Assembly: GCF_030813695.1 (NCBI RefSeq) | Contig: NZ_JAUSVA010000002.1 | Location: 7,711,501 to 7,775,500 of the forward strand | Reading direction: 5' to 3' | Length of the DNA stretch: 64,000 bases | DNA from: Kitasatospora herbaricolor | GTDB taxonomy: Bacteria; Actinomycetota; Actinomycetes; Streptomycetales; Streptomycetaceae | The notes under the pieces: generated by a model | Seen by the model: only the letters and a program-made list of their open reading frames with translations | The model's database searches: none | What the model was told of the DNA's origin: nothing | Program-made: the position numbers and the translations under genes | Part shown: positions 53,407-62,118 of the stretch, piece by piece | How the letters are laid out: every line of letters begins with the position of its first letter | How positions within the stretch are numbered: the first letter of the stretch is position 1

Positions 53407-53928
53407 TCAGTGGCCCAGGCTCGCCTTGGCCGCCACGATGATCAGCCCGAGCACCAGGTTGACCCCGGCCTCGATGCTCGCCTCGCGGCGCGAGGCCCTG
53501 GCGTGCAGCGCCCCGAGGTAGGCCCAGGTGACCTGCTGCGCCACGGCGATGCCGAGGGCGAACCAGCCGGTCGCGACCAGGCCCAGGCCCAGCAGCGGGC
53601 TGACGGCCACCGCGATGCTCGGCAGGACGGCCGCCTCGACGATCGACCATTCGTGGGCGCCGACCCGGCGGGTCTCGGCCCAGCTGATCGCCCGGCCGGC
53701 CGACCGTTCGCCGGTGAGCCGCGCGTAGACGTGGGCGGCCCAGAACACCAGCCCGGTGACGAGCAGCAGCACCACGGTTTCGAGGCGGGGGAAGTCGCCG
53801 ACCGAGCCGGTGGCGGCGATCACGGAGGCGGCGAGCAGGGATCCGTAGACGGCTCCCGAGTAGTCCGTCCGCGCGGGGGTGGGACCGTCCGGCTCGGGCC
53901 GGCGCGGCCACGGGAGAAGTCGGTGCAC
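53407..53928 (-). CDS. Membrane protein of unknown function
   Basis: 173 residues with about five membrane helices (AVYGSLLAASVIAATG, TVVLLLVTGLVFWAAHVYA, AVLPSIAVAVSPLLGLGLVA, WFALGIAVAQQVTWAYLGA, LVLGLIIVAAKASL). A short loop carries GERSAGRAISWAETRRVGAHEW. No family recognised; the compact all-helical layout suggests an inner-membrane protein. Separated from the TetR gene by about 85 bases on the same strand. Confidence 0.75.
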   Translation of the reverse strand: MHRLLPWPRRPEPDGPTPARTDYSGAVYGSLLAASVIAATGSVGDFPRLETVVLLLVTGLVFWAAHVYARLTGERSAGRAISWAETRRVGAHEWSIVEAAVLPSIAVAVSPLLGLGLVATGWFALGIAVAQQVTWAYLGALHARASRREASIEAGVNLVLGLIIVAAKASLGH

Positions 53929-54013
53929 CGGCTCACCCTACGTTCGCCCGGCCGCCGGCGCCCGCCGCGCCACGCGGCCGGGCGGCGCCGTCCGAGGGCC
54001 GGGCCGGTCCCGG

Positions 54014-54571
54014 TCAGCCGCTGTCGGAGAGGGCCGCGTGCGCGGCCCGGAGGATCTCGTCGGACAGCTCGGAGCCCTCGGTGGCCCGGGCCAGCAGCAG
54101 GCCGCCGACCAGGGTGGCCAGCCGGGCCAGGCCGTCCTCGGGGTCGTCCGCGAGCCAGCCGGCGAACTCGCGCACCCCCTCGGTGTAGGTGTCGCGGGCG
54201 GCCTGACCCGGGTCGCGGGCCATGTCGGCGGCGAGTGCGGCGGCCGGGCAGCCGCTGCCGGCGTCGTCGCGGTGCCGGGGCGACAGGTACTGGTCGATCA
54301 GTCCCTGGCGGGCGGCCCGCGGCCGGCCGTCGTGCTCGCGCAGTTCCTCGGTGCGCAGGGCGGCCAGTTCGGTGAAGGCGTGCGCCGCGGCCTCCTCGAC
54401 CAGGGCCTCCTTGGAGGCGAACTGCTTGTAGAAGCCGCCCTGGGTGAGCCCGGCCGCCTGCATCAGGTCGGCGACGCTGACGCCGGTGCCCTGCTCCCGG
54501 AACAGCCGGGAGGCGGTGGCCACCACGCGCGCCCGGTTCTCCTGTGCCTGTGCCTGTGACACGCGGCCCAT
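54014..54571 (-). CDS. TetR-family regulator
   Basis: 185 residues. N-terminal TetR helix-turn-helix (ENRARVVATASRLFREQGTGVSVADLMQAAGLTQGGFYKQF, about 8-50) and a C-terminal TetR ligand domain including DAGSGCPAAALAADMARDPGQ, typical of the subgroup next to oxidoreductases. Divergent from an SDR gene with an AT-rich palindrome between; likely a repressor of that gene induced by a reactive small molecule. Confidence 0.9.
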   Translation of the reverse strand: MGRVSQAQAQENRARVVATASRLFREQGTGVSVADLMQAAGLTQGGFYKQFASKEALVEEAAAHAFTELAALRTEELREHDGRPRAARQGLIDQYLSPRHRDDAGSGCPAAALAADMARDPGQAARDTYTEGVREFAGWLADDPEDGLARLATLVGGLLLARATEGSELSDEILRAAHAALSDSG

Positions 54572-54623
54572 CCGGCCACCTCCCTGGTTGGATGTCGCTT
54601 GCCATCTATCCTACGGGCCTGTT

Positions 54624-54643
54624 TAGATTATGGGCAGAATCTA
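54624..54643. promoter_or_regulatory. Candidate TetR operator
   Basis: Inverted repeat TAGATT-N8-AATCTA in an AT-rich island between the divergent TetR and SDR genes. Spacing (20 bp overall) fits TetR-family operators. Confidence 0.6.
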
Positions 54644-54697
54644 TTTTCGGGCGCCCGCCCCGACGGCGCCCGCCGCCCACCCGAGGGAGACCGAACC

Positions 54698-55384
54698 ATG
54701 GACCTCAAGAACTCCGTCGCCGTCGTCACCGGCGCCAACCGCGGCCTCGGCCGGCACCTGACCGCCCAGCTGCTCGGACGCGGCGCGAAGGTGTACGCGG
54801 CGGCCCGCCGCCCGCAGGAGGTGGACGTGGCGGGCGCCGTACCGCTGCATCTGGACCTGGCGGACCCCGAGTCCGTCGCGGCCGCCGCCCGCGTCGCCTC
54901 CGACGTGACGCTGCTGGTGAACAACGCCGGGGTCGCCACCGGCACCCCGCTGATCGCCGGGGAGGAGGCGACGGTGCGGTTCGAGATGGAGACCAACTAC
55001 TTCGGCCCGCTCCTGGTGACCCGGGCGTTCGCGCCGGTGATCGAGGCGAACGGCGGCGGCGCCGTCCTCAACGTGCTCTCGGCGCTGTCCTGGCTGCACC
55101 TGCCGGAGCACGGTGCCTACAGTGCGGCCAAGGCCGCCGCCTGGGCACTGACCGGGGCCGCCCGCCTGGAACTGGCGCCCCGCGGCATCGCCGTCTCCGC
55201 GCTGCACGTGGGCTTCATGGACACCGACATGGCCGCCCACGTCCCCGCGGACCGCAAGACCGACCCGGCGGCGGTGGCCGCGCAGGCGCTGGACGGACTG
55301 GAGCTGGGGCTCCCCGAGATCCTCGCCGACGAGGTCAGCCGCCGGGTCAAGCAGGGCCTGGCCGTGCCGCCGGCCGCCGCCTGA
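54698..55384 (+). CDS. SDR-family oxidoreductase
   Basis: 228 residues, classical short-chain dehydrogenase. VVTGANRGLGRHL binds the cofactor, LLVNNAGVAT is the NNAG block, and the catalytic Ser (VLNVLSALSW), Tyr and Lys (YSAAK) are intact. The Ala-Arg pair after strand 2 (YAAARRP) suggests NADP. The ATG has a GAGGGAGA site. Controlled by the divergent TetR regulator; substrate unknown. Confidence 0.9.
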   Translation: MDLKNSVAVVTGANRGLGRHLTAQLLGRGAKVYAAARRPQEVDVAGAVPLHLDLADPESVAAAARVASDVTLLVNNAGVATGTPLIAGEEATVRFEMETNYFGPLLVTRAFAPVIEANGGGAVLNVLSALSWLHLPEHGAYSAAKAAAWALTGAARLELAPRGIAVSALHVGFMDTDMAAHVPADRKTDPAAVAAQALDGLELGLPEILADEVSRRVKQGLAVPPAAA

Positions 55385-55497
55385 GCCCCGGCGCCCGAGC
55401 CCCGCCGTCCGAACCCTGCCGCCGTCTGAGCCCCGGCGCGGCTCGACACCCGTACCGCCCGCCGTTCCGGGCGCTGTTCACGGCCGCAGGGCGCAAG

Positions 55498-56094
55498 TCA
55501 CACCCGCAGGGTCGAGCCCTGCTGGTGGGCGTGACCGTACTCGGCGACCAGGCCGGTCAGCTCCGGCCGGCCGAACTCGGCGGTCAACTCGTGGAAGGCG
55601 GCGACCTTGTCCGCCCCGAAGCGGGCCACCTGGCCGGCGTAGGCGTCGGCGTCGAGGAACCTCGGCGGGGTGCTCTTCGAGTGGAACTTGTCCGCGTACA
55701 TCACCAGGCGCTCCTCGGCGCTCACCGCGAGGTAGTCGCCGACCGGGATCGGCAGGCACTGGCTCTCGATGTCCTGGCGGGACAGGCCGACCCCGGTGTG
55801 GCAGGAGGCGAACCGGCACAGCTCCTCGGGCAGGCCCTCGGCGCGGAGGATCTCGTGCCCGAGCACCCCGTGCCGGATGTAGGGGCCGTCGCCGACCCGG
55901 TACACGCCGATGTCGTGGAGCAGCGCGCCGATCCGCACGAGTTCGACGTCCACCCGCGGGCCGGCGAGCTCGGCGAGCCGGACGGCGATCCGCGCCACGA
56001 TCTCGCAGTGCGTCAGCACCAGGGCGAGATCCTCGCCGGTAGGTGCGTACTTCTCGTGCAGGGCGCGCACGCTCCGGATGCTGGGAAGGGCCAC
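55498..56094 (-). CDS. HD-domain phosphohydrolase-like protein
   Basis: 198 residues from a GTG; an in-frame ATG 54 bases further upstream adds residues without family character. The metal set of an HD domain is visible: His in LTHCEIVARI, HDIG (ALLHDIGVYRVG), His pairs in RHGVLGHEIL and ASCHTGVG, and a late Asp (VMYADKFH). These enzymes hydrolyse phosphate from nucleotides or related compounds; the substrate is not evident. Confidence 0.83.
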   Translation of the reverse strand: MALPSIRSVRALHEKYAPTGEDLALVLTHCEIVARIAVRLAELAGPRVDVELVRIGALLHDIGVYRVGDGPYIRHGVLGHEILRAEGLPEELCRFASCHTGVGLSRQDIESQCLPIPVGDYLAVSAEERLVMYADKFHSKSTPPRFLDADAYAGQVARFGADKVAAFHELTAEFGRPELTGLVAEYGHAHQQGSTLRV

Positions 56095-56209
56095 GCCCGC
56101 AGCGTAGCAACGGCCCGGCGCGGCCCTGCCGGCGGGCACGGCCGGCACCGGCCGCTCCGGGCACGGGGGCGGGCCCCGCGCCCGGAGCGGTGCGTCGGGC
56201 GGCCGCGCC

Positions 56210-57103
56210 CTACCGCTTGGTGCCGTCCACGATCAGCGGCGAGCTGCCGGAGCCGGAGCCGCAGGGGCTGGCGTAGACCGGGTTCTTCTCGGCGGCCGCC
56301 CTGAAGGCCTCGTAGCACTGGCTGAGCAGGATCCGGTCGGTCAGCGAGTTGGCGATCACCGTGTTGGCCGCGGCCGTGCTCTCGGCCTCGATCTTCCGCT
56401 TCTCGGCCTCGGCCTTCGCGGTCAGCACGGCGGCGGCGGCCTGCTGGGTCGCCTGGTCCTGCTGGATCTTCTGGTCGATCGCCTTCTGCAGCACGTCGCT
56501 CGGCTTGACGTTGCGCAGGTTCACGCTGTTCACGATGATGCCGCGCGGTGACAGCCGTTCGGTGATCAGCTGCTCCATCTCGGCGCTGATCGCCTCCCGC
56601 TGGGTCGCGTAGCCCTCGACGCTGGTGTGCTTGGCGAAGACGTTGCGGACGAGCTCCCGGGTGTCGGGGTACACCAGCCGCTGCTGGACGTTGGCGGCGC
56701 TGCCGGAAAGCTTGTAGAGGGACAGCGTGTGCTCGGGATCGATCGCCCACTTCACCGTGAGGTCCACGTACAGCACCCCGCCCTCGGAGGAGCGCACCTC
56801 CACCGTGTCGTCGCCGGTGAGGTTGAGGTCGGACGGCCGGGTCGAGAAGGTGGTGACCTCGGTCAGCGGCGACTTGAGGTGCAGCCCGGGCTTCCAGGTC
56901 CCGCCCACCGAACCGAGCGAGGTCGGGACCCCCACCTCGTACGGCTCGACGATGTAGGTGAACGAACTGAGGGCCAGCAGCAGCCCCAGGGCGCCGACCA
57001 GCACGCCGGTGAGGGTCGCGAAGCGGAAGCCGACGATCGAGCGGCGTTTGAGCACGAGCAGTGCGATGCCGGCGACGAGGAGCAGAACGGCGAAGTAGAA
57101 CAT
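56210..57103 (-). CDS. SPFH/prohibitin-domain membrane protein
   Basis: 297 residues. Two N-terminal hydrophobic segments (FAVLLLVAGIALLVL and LTGVLVGALGLLLALSSF), then an SPFH/Band 7 domain (VEPYEVGVPTSLGSVGG, LYVDLTVKWAIDPEH, REAISAEMEQLITERLSPRGI). A charged coiled coil follows (QKIQQDQATQQAAAAVLTAK, EAEKRKIEAESTA). Prohibitin-like proteins form large membrane rings that scaffold lipid domains or proteases. Family call is secure, role unknown. Confidence 0.88.
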   Translation of the reverse strand: MFYFAVLLLVAGIALLVLKRRSIVGFRFATLTGVLVGALGLLLALSSFTYIVEPYEVGVPTSLGSVGGTWKPGLHLKSPLTEVTTFSTRPSDLNLTGDDTVEVRSSEGGVLYVDLTVKWAIDPEHTLSLYKLSGSAANVQQRLVYPDTRELVRNVFAKHTSVEGYATQREAISAEMEQLITERLSPRGIIVNSVNLRNVKPSDVLQKAIDQKIQQDQATQQAAAAVLTAKAEAEKRKIEAESTAAANTVIANSLTDRILLSQCYEAFRAAAEKNPVYASPCGSGSGSSPLIVDGTKR

Positions 57104-57385
57104 GGTGCATCCCCCTGGTTGGAACTCGGTACGCCTTCGGCGCAGGGGAATTGATGCCCGGTCGGACCCTGGCGGAACCGCACCTCCGGCCTGCGGCGGG
57201 GGAGCGGGCGGCGGGGCCGGACGCCGGGTGCCGCCCCGCCGCCGGGGCGCCCCGGCGGAGCCCGTCCGCGGGCATCCGCAGCACCGCGACCCGCGGAAAC
57301 GCCAGGCCGTGCGAGTGGTCCGGCGGCGCGCCGGGCCGGGCCCGGAGCCCCGGTCGCCGGCCCGCTGCCGCATACGCTCGCCGGT

Positions 57386-59416
57386 GTGTTCAACGTGCCG
57401 CAGATGCTCAAGCGCCTGGTGATCGGCAGGGCCATGCGCAGCGAGGAGCTGGGGGAGACCCTGCTCCCCAAGCGACTGGCGCTGCCGATCTTCGCCTCCG
57501 ACCCGCTCTCCTCGGTGGCCTACGCCACCCAGGAGATCCTGCTGGTGCTCACCGTCGGCGGCACCGCGTTCCTCTACCTGACCCCGTGGGTGGCTGCGGC
57601 GGTCGTCGCGCTGATGGTGATCGTGGTGGCCTCGTACCGGCAGGTGGTGTACGCCTACCCGAGCGGCGGCGGCTCCTACGAGGTGGTGTCGACCAACCTC
57701 GGGCCGAACGCGGGCCTGGTGGTGGCGGCCTCCCTGCTGGTCGACTACGTGATGACGGTCGCGGTGTCGGTGGCCTCCGGCGTCGCCAACATCATCTCGG
57801 CGCTGCCCTCGCTGGCGGACTACCGGGTCGAGATGGCGGTCGGCTTCGTGGCGGTGCTCGCGGCGATCAACCTGCGCGGGGTGCGGGAGTCCGGGAACGC
57901 CTTCGCCGCGCCGACCTACCTGTTCATCGCCGGCATGATGCTCATGATCGTCACCGGCCTGGTCGGGGTGGCCTTCGGGCACACGCCGGTGGCCTCCAGC
58001 GCCCGGTACACGATCACGCCGGAGCACGGCAAGGACACCCTGGCCGGTCTCGGCCTGCTGCTGCTCGGCCTGCGCGCCTTCGCCTCCGGCTGCACCGCGC
58101 TCACCGGCGTCGAGGCCATCTCCAACGGCGTGCCGGCCTTCCAGCGGCCGAAGTCGAAGAACGCCGCGACCACCATGGCGGCGATGGGGATCACCGCCAT
58201 CGTGATGTTCGTCGGCGTCACCGCCCTGGCCCTGATCTCGGACGTCCACATCACCGAGGACAGCTGCCAGCTCGCCGGGTTCCCGGACTGTGCGAACACG
58301 CCCCAGCAGACGGTGATCGCCCAGCTCGCGGCGTCGGTCTTCGGCGGCGACCACAGCGTGCTGTTCTACCTGATCCAGGCGGCGACCGCGCTGGTCCTGA
58401 TCCTGGCGGCGAACACCGCGTTCAACGGGTTCCCGCTGCTGGCCTCGATCCTGGCCGAGCACCGCTACCTGCCCCGCCAACTGCACACCCGCGGCGACCG
58501 GCTGGCCTTCTCCAACGGCATCATCGCGCTGGCCGTGGTGGCCGGCGCTCTGCTCTGGCTCTACGACGCCGACGTCACCAGCCTGATCCACCTCTACATC
58601 CTCGGCGTCTTCACCTCCTTCACGCTGTCCCAGATCGGCATGGTCCGGCACTGGAACGCACTGCTGCGCGGCGAGCAGGCCCCCGCAGTGCGCGGCGCCG
58701 CCCACCGGGCCCGGATCATCAACGGCTTCGGGGCCGTCACCACCGCGCTGGTGCTGGTGATCGTGCTGCTGACCAAGTTCACCCAGGGCGCCTGGCTGGC
58801 GGTGGTCGCCGCCCTGCTGCTCTGGCTGATGATGCGCGGCATCCGCCGGCACTACGACGCGGTCGCCGCCGAACTGGCCGTGGACGACCCGCACGCCGAG
58901 TCGGTCCGCCCGTCCAAGGTGCACGGCATCGTGCTGGTCGCGAAGCTGCACAAGCCCACCCTGCGGGCGCTCGGCTACGCGCAGGCCTTCCGCCCCGACA
59001 CCCTGGAGGCGCTGAGCGTCGCGGTCGAGCGGGACGCCGTCGACGCGCTGACGGAGCAGTGGGCCGCGTTCGACGTCCGGGTCCCGCTGAAGGTGCTGGA
59101 TTCGCCGTACCGCGAGATCACCAAACCGGTGGTCGGCTATGTGCGCGAGTACCGGCGGGTGAACCCGCAGGAGGTGGTCGCGGTGTTCATCCCCGAGTAC
59201 GTGGTGGGGCACTGGTGGGAGCATCTGCTGCACAACCAGTCCGCGCTCTGGCTGAAGAGCCGCCTGCTGTTCACCCCCGGTGTGATGGTGATCAGCGTGC
59301 CCTGGCAGCTCTCCTCCGCCCCGCGGGCCGACCATCCCGCCCGCCGCGCCCCCGGCGCCGTGCGGCGCGGCGAGCCCGCCGCCAACGTCGACCACCTGCC
59401 CCGGACCGGCGGGTAG
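57386..59416 (+). CDS. APC-family amino acid permease
   Basis: 676 residues. Twelve predicted membrane helices over about residues 35-460 with APC motifs (DPLSSVAYATQEILLVL, YPSGGGSYEVVSTNLG, ASGCTALTGVEAISNGVPAF), then a cytoplasmic C-terminal domain of about 200 residues (VHGIVLVAKLHKPTLRALGYA, EYVVGHWWEHLLHNQ). The start is a GTG with no ribosome-binding site; a CATACG about 11 bases upstream suggests a leaderless message. Members of this C-terminally extended group are described as amino acid or potassium transporters; substrate not visible. Confidence 0.87.
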   Translation: MFNVPQMLKRLVIGRAMRSEELGETLLPKRLALPIFASDPLSSVAYATQEILLVLTVGGTAFLYLTPWVAAAVVALMVIVVASYRQVVYAYPSGGGSYEVVSTNLGPNAGLVVAASLLVDYVMTVAVSVASGVANIISALPSLADYRVEMAVGFVAVLAAINLRGVRESGNAFAAPTYLFIAGMMLMIVTGLVGVAFGHTPVASSARYTITPEHGKDTLAGLGLLLLGLRAFASGCTALTGVEAISNGVPAFQRPKSKNAATTMAAMGITAIVMFVGVTALALISDVHITEDSCQLAGFPDCANTPQQTVIAQLAASVFGGDHSVLFYLIQAATALVLILAANTAFNGFPLLASILAEHRYLPRQLHTRGDRLAFSNGIIALAVVAGALLWLYDADVTSLIHLYILGVFTSFTLSQIGMVRHWNALLRGEQAPAVRGAAHRARIINGFGAVTTALVLVIVLLTKFTQGAWLAVVAALLLWLMMRGIRRHYDAVAAELAVDDPHAESVRPSKVHGIVLVAKLHKPTLRALGYAQAFRPDTLEALSVAVERDAVDALTEQWAAFDVRVPLKVLDSPYREITKPVVGYVREYRRVNPQEVVAVFIPEYVVGHWWEHLLHNQSALWLKSRLLFTPGVMVISVPWQLSSAPRADHPARRAPGAVRRGEPAANVDHLPRTGG

Positions 59417-59677
59417 CGCTCCACCCCGCAGCGCCGGGGAGCGGGGGAGTGACCGCGCGCCCGGTCCGGCCGCCCTCTGCCCGGCGCGTACGCCGCCGAG
59501 CACCCGCACGCTGACGAGCCGTCGGCGCCGGCGGCCCGCCGGGGGCGGGTGAACGGGAGGCCCGGCGGCGTGATCGGATAGGACATGACAGCCGGTCGCG
59601 CCCGCCGCGGACGCGCCGCCCCCGGCCGTCCCGGCTCCGACCGACCCCGCCCGGACCTCACGATGGAGAGTGCCGAC

Positions 59678-60637
59678 ATGAAACTCCGCTGCGCCGTCCT
59701 CGACGACTTCCAGTCCGTCGCGACCACCGTCGCCGACTGGTCGCCCGTCGCCGACTCGGTCGACGTGGTCACCTTCCCCCGGCACTTCGGCAGCGAGGAC
59801 GAACTCGCCGCCGCCCTGGAGGGCTTCGAGATCGTCGTGACCCTGCGCGAGCGGGTGGCCTTCACCGCCTCGCTGCTCGCCCGGCTGCCCGCGCTGCGGC
59901 TGCTGATCGCGTCCGGCATGCGCAACTCCGTCATCGACTACGCCGCCGCCGAGCGGCACGGCGTCACGGTGTGCGGCACGGCCAGCTCGTCGACCCCGCC
60001 GGTCGAGCACACCTGGGCGCTGTTGCTCGGCCTCGCGCGCGGCATCGTGCCGGAGGCCACCGCGCTGCGCGAGGGCGGCCCCTGGCAGTCCACCCTCGGC
60101 GCCGACCTGCACGGGAGCCGCCTCGGCCTGCTCGGGCTGGGCAAGATCGGCAGCCGGGTGGCGCAGGTCGGCCTCGCCTTCGGGATGGAGGTGACGGCGT
60201 GGAGCCAGAACCTCACCGAGGAGCGCGCCGAGGAGGTCGGGGTGGGCCTCGCCGCCTCCAAGGAGGAGCTGCTGGCCTCCAGCGACTTCGTCTCGATCCA
60301 CCTCGCCCTCGGCGACCGCACCCGGGGCCTGCTCGGCGCCGCGGAGCTGGGCCTGATGCGGCCCACCGGCTACCTGGTCAACACCTCCAGGGCGGCCATC
60401 GTCGACCAGGACGCCCTGCTCGCGGCCCTGCACGCCGGCACCATCGCCGGGGCCGGCGTCGACGTCTTCGACATCGAACCGCTCCCGGCGGACCACCCGA
60501 TGCGCACGGCGCCGCGACTGCTGGCCACCCCGCACCTCGGCTACGTCTCGCACAGCAACTACCGGACGTACTACGGCCAGGCCGTCGAGGACATCGCGGC
60601 CTTCCTGGCCGGCTCGCCCGTCCGCCGGCTGGGCTGA
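59678..60637 (+). CDS. D-2-hydroxyacid dehydrogenase family protein
   Basis: 319 residues, NAD-dependent. The cofactor motif LGLLGLGKIGSRVAQVGLAFGMEV is flanked by the catalytic domain halves; catalytic Arg in NTSRAAIVD, Glu in DVFDIEPLP and His in ATPHLGYVS. The ATG has a GGAGAG site 7 bases upstream; longer starts at 59585 and 59663 are less likely. Related proteins act on glycerate, glyoxylate or hydroxy acids; the exact substrate cannot be read. Confidence 0.88.
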   Translation: MKLRCAVLDDFQSVATTVADWSPVADSVDVVTFPRHFGSEDELAAALEGFEIVVTLRERVAFTASLLARLPALRLLIASGMRNSVIDYAAAERHGVTVCGTASSSTPPVEHTWALLLGLARGIVPEATALREGGPWQSTLGADLHGSRLGLLGLGKIGSRVAQVGLAFGMEVTAWSQNLTEERAEEVGVGLAASKEELLASSDFVSIHLALGDRTRGLLGAAELGLMRPTGYLVNTSRAAIVDQDALLAALHAGTIAGAGVDVFDIEPLPADHPMRTAPRLLATPHLGYVSHSNYRTYYGQAVEDIAAFLAGSPVRRLG

Positions 60638-60650
60638 CGGCGCCGCCGCC

Positions 60651-60681
60651 GATCCGGCGCCCCGCCGCCGGGGGCCGGATC
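60651..60681 (+). terminator. Hairpin after the hydroxyacid dehydrogenase gene
   Basis: Stem GATCCGGC/GCCGGATC (60651-60658, 60674-60681), extended by CCCC/GGGG (60660-60663, 60670-60673) after a one-base bulge. Confidence 0.55.
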
Positions 60682-60727
60682 GCGCGGGCGGGGCGCCGCC
60701 TGCCAGAGTGGGGGCGGAACTGCAGCG

Positions 60728-61360
60728 GTGAGCGGAGGAGGACCGGCCGGCGTGTTCGTGAAGATCTGTGGTCTGAGCACCACCCAGGACGTGGAGGCGG
60801 CGGTACGGGCCGGCGCGGACGCGGTCGGGTTCGTCCTGACCGCGAGCCCGCGCCGGGTGAGCCCGGAGCAGGCCCGCCGGCTGGTCGCGGCGGTGCCCGA
60901 AGGGGTGCTCTCGGTGGCCGTGTTCCGGGACGAGCCGCTCGACCAGGTGCGGCGGGACGCGCGGGCGGCCGGGGTCGGTGCGGTGCAGCTGCACGGCGAG
61001 CACCCGGCCTCGGCCTTCGCCGAGCTGCGTGACCTCGGGCTGACCCTGGTCCGGGCCACCTCCGCCGCCTTCGCCGCCGGGGCGTCCTGCGGGGACTTCG
61101 GCGAGGACCTGCTGCTGCTCGACTCGCCCGTCCCCGGCTCGGGCGAGAGCTGGGACTGGTCCGCGCTGGGCGAGGCCCCGCCGAGCGGCCGGTGGATGCT
61201 GGCCGGCGGCCTGGCCCCGGCGAACGTCGCCGAGGCGGTTGCGCTGGCCCGCCCGTGGGGCGTGGACGTGTCGAGCGGGGTCGAGGTGCGGCGCGGGGTG
61301 AAGAGCCCCGAGCTGATCGAGGAGTTCCTCCGGCGGGTCCGGGCGGCCGAGCAGGGCTGA
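60728..61360 (+). CDS. trpF: Phosphoribosylanthranilate isomerase (TrpF)
   Basis: 210 residues, TrpF TIM-barrel. VKICGLSTTQDVEAAV carries the catalytic Cys region, AVQLHGEHP, LLLLDSPVPGSG the catalytic Asp, WMLAGGLAPANVAEAV and GVDVSSGVEVRRGVKS the phosphate site. It performs the Amadori step of tryptophan synthesis. In studied Streptomyces this step is done by the dual-function PriA and no trpF exists, so a complete stand-alone TrpF outside a trp operon is unusual. It could serve a specialised pathway or let PriA specialise. Confidence 0.9.
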   Translation: MSGGGPAGVFVKICGLSTTQDVEAAVRAGADAVGFVLTASPRRVSPEQARRLVAAVPEGVLSVAVFRDEPLDQVRRDARAAGVGAVQLHGEHPASAFAELRDLGLTLVRATSAAFAAGASCGDFGEDLLLLDSPVPGSGESWDWSALGEAPPSGRWMLAGGLAPANVAEAVALARPWGVDVSSGVEVRRGVKSPELIEEFLRRVRAAEQG

Positions 61361-61414
61361 CGCCCGGCTCACGGACCGTGGGCGCCGGGCCCGGGCCCCG
61401 TGGACCCGCCCACC

Positions 61415-61441
61415 GTGGCCGGCCCCGTCGGGGCCGGCCAC
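61415..61441. terminator. Bidirectional terminator between trpF and DoxX genes
   Basis: Perfect 12-bp inverted repeat (61415-61426 with 61430-61441) and a 3-base loop. Confidence 0.75.
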
Positions 61442-61449
61442 AGGCGTGG

Positions 61450-61908
61450 TCAGGCGACGGCGGTCGGCTGCTCGGAACGGGCGGGGGAGCCGAAGCCGCG
61501 CCGGGACAGCACGCCGTCCAGGGCCAGGCTGCCCGGGCCGACGGCCGCGATCAGCAGGAAGGTCCAGCAGAACAGCACCGACCCCTCGCCGCCGTTCTGC
61601 AGCGGCCACAGGGCCCGCTCCTGGTGCACCGAGAAGTAGGCGTACGCCATCGAGCCCGAGCAGAGCAGGGCGGACGTTCTGGTGGCCAGGCCGAGCAGCA
61701 CCAGTCCGCCGGCGACCAGCTGGATCACCGCCGCGTACCAGCCGGGCCAGCTCAGCGCGGGTACGGAGCCGCCGCCCTTGGCCCCGCCGAGTACGCCGAA
61801 CAGTGAGGCGGCGCCGTGGCAGACGAAGAGCAGTCCGACGACGATCCGGAAGAGGCCGAGGACGTAGGGCCGTGCGGTCTCGACGGATTCGCGGGGGACG
61901 AGAGACAC
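61450..61908 (-). CDS. DoxX-family membrane protein
   Basis: 152 residues, four membrane helices, DoxX family: GLFRIVVGLLFVCHGAASLFGV, WYAAVIQLVAGGLVLLGLATR, MAYAYFSVH and a last helix before a polar tail. DoxX proteins take part in membrane redox or oxidative defence complexes. An iron box overlaps the upstream region, so the gene should be repressed by an IdeR/DmdR-type protein when iron is plentiful. Confidence 0.88.
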   Translation of the reverse strand: MSLVPRESVETARPYVLGLFRIVVGLLFVCHGAASLFGVLGGAKGGGSVPALSWPGWYAAVIQLVAGGLVLLGLATRTSALLCSGSMAYAYFSVHQERALWPLQNGGEGSVLFCWTFLLIAAVGPGSLALDGVLSRRGFGSPARSEQPTAVA

Positions 61909-61936
61909 TGAGGTGCTCCTGACAGATCGGGAGTGA

Positions 61937-61955
61937 TCAGGTAAGGCTCACCTAA
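61937..61955. promoter_or_regulatory. Iron box (DmdR/IdeR operator) before doxX
   Basis: TCAGGTAAGGCTCACCTAA matches the consensus TTAGGTTAGGCTAACCTAA at 16 of 19 positions. It lies 29 bases upstream of the DoxX ATG on the minus strand. Confidence 0.8.
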
Positions 61956-62009
61956 GCTGTGCGATTCCGCAAGTACGCCTGCCGAGATTTCACACCGCGG
62001 ACACAGAAG

Positions 62010-62040
62010 AAGCCCGCCCCGCCGAAGGCGGAGCGGGCTT
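62010..62040 (-). terminator. Factor-independent terminator after the Nudix gene
   Basis: Stem AAGCCCGC/GCGGGCTT plus inner 5-bp stem. In minus-strand RNA the loop is a C(UUCG)G tetraloop, followed by CUUCUUCU. Located about 80 bases past the Nudix stop, insulating the iron-regulated DoxX promoter. Confidence 0.78.
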
Positions 62041-62118
62041 GCGGCAGAAGGTGTCTGACGGACGGTCTGGTGGCGGTACGGCCGGGCGACGGTACGGCGG
62101 GGGCCGGCAGGCCGGGGC

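Noticed and set aside
56210..61609. Very long open frame on the minus strand running antisense to the permease, dehydrogenase and trpF genes
   Set aside because: Only the last 297 codons (SPFH protein) look real; the rest is antisense to well-recognised genes and is low-complexity Gly/Arg/His sequence caused by GC bias.
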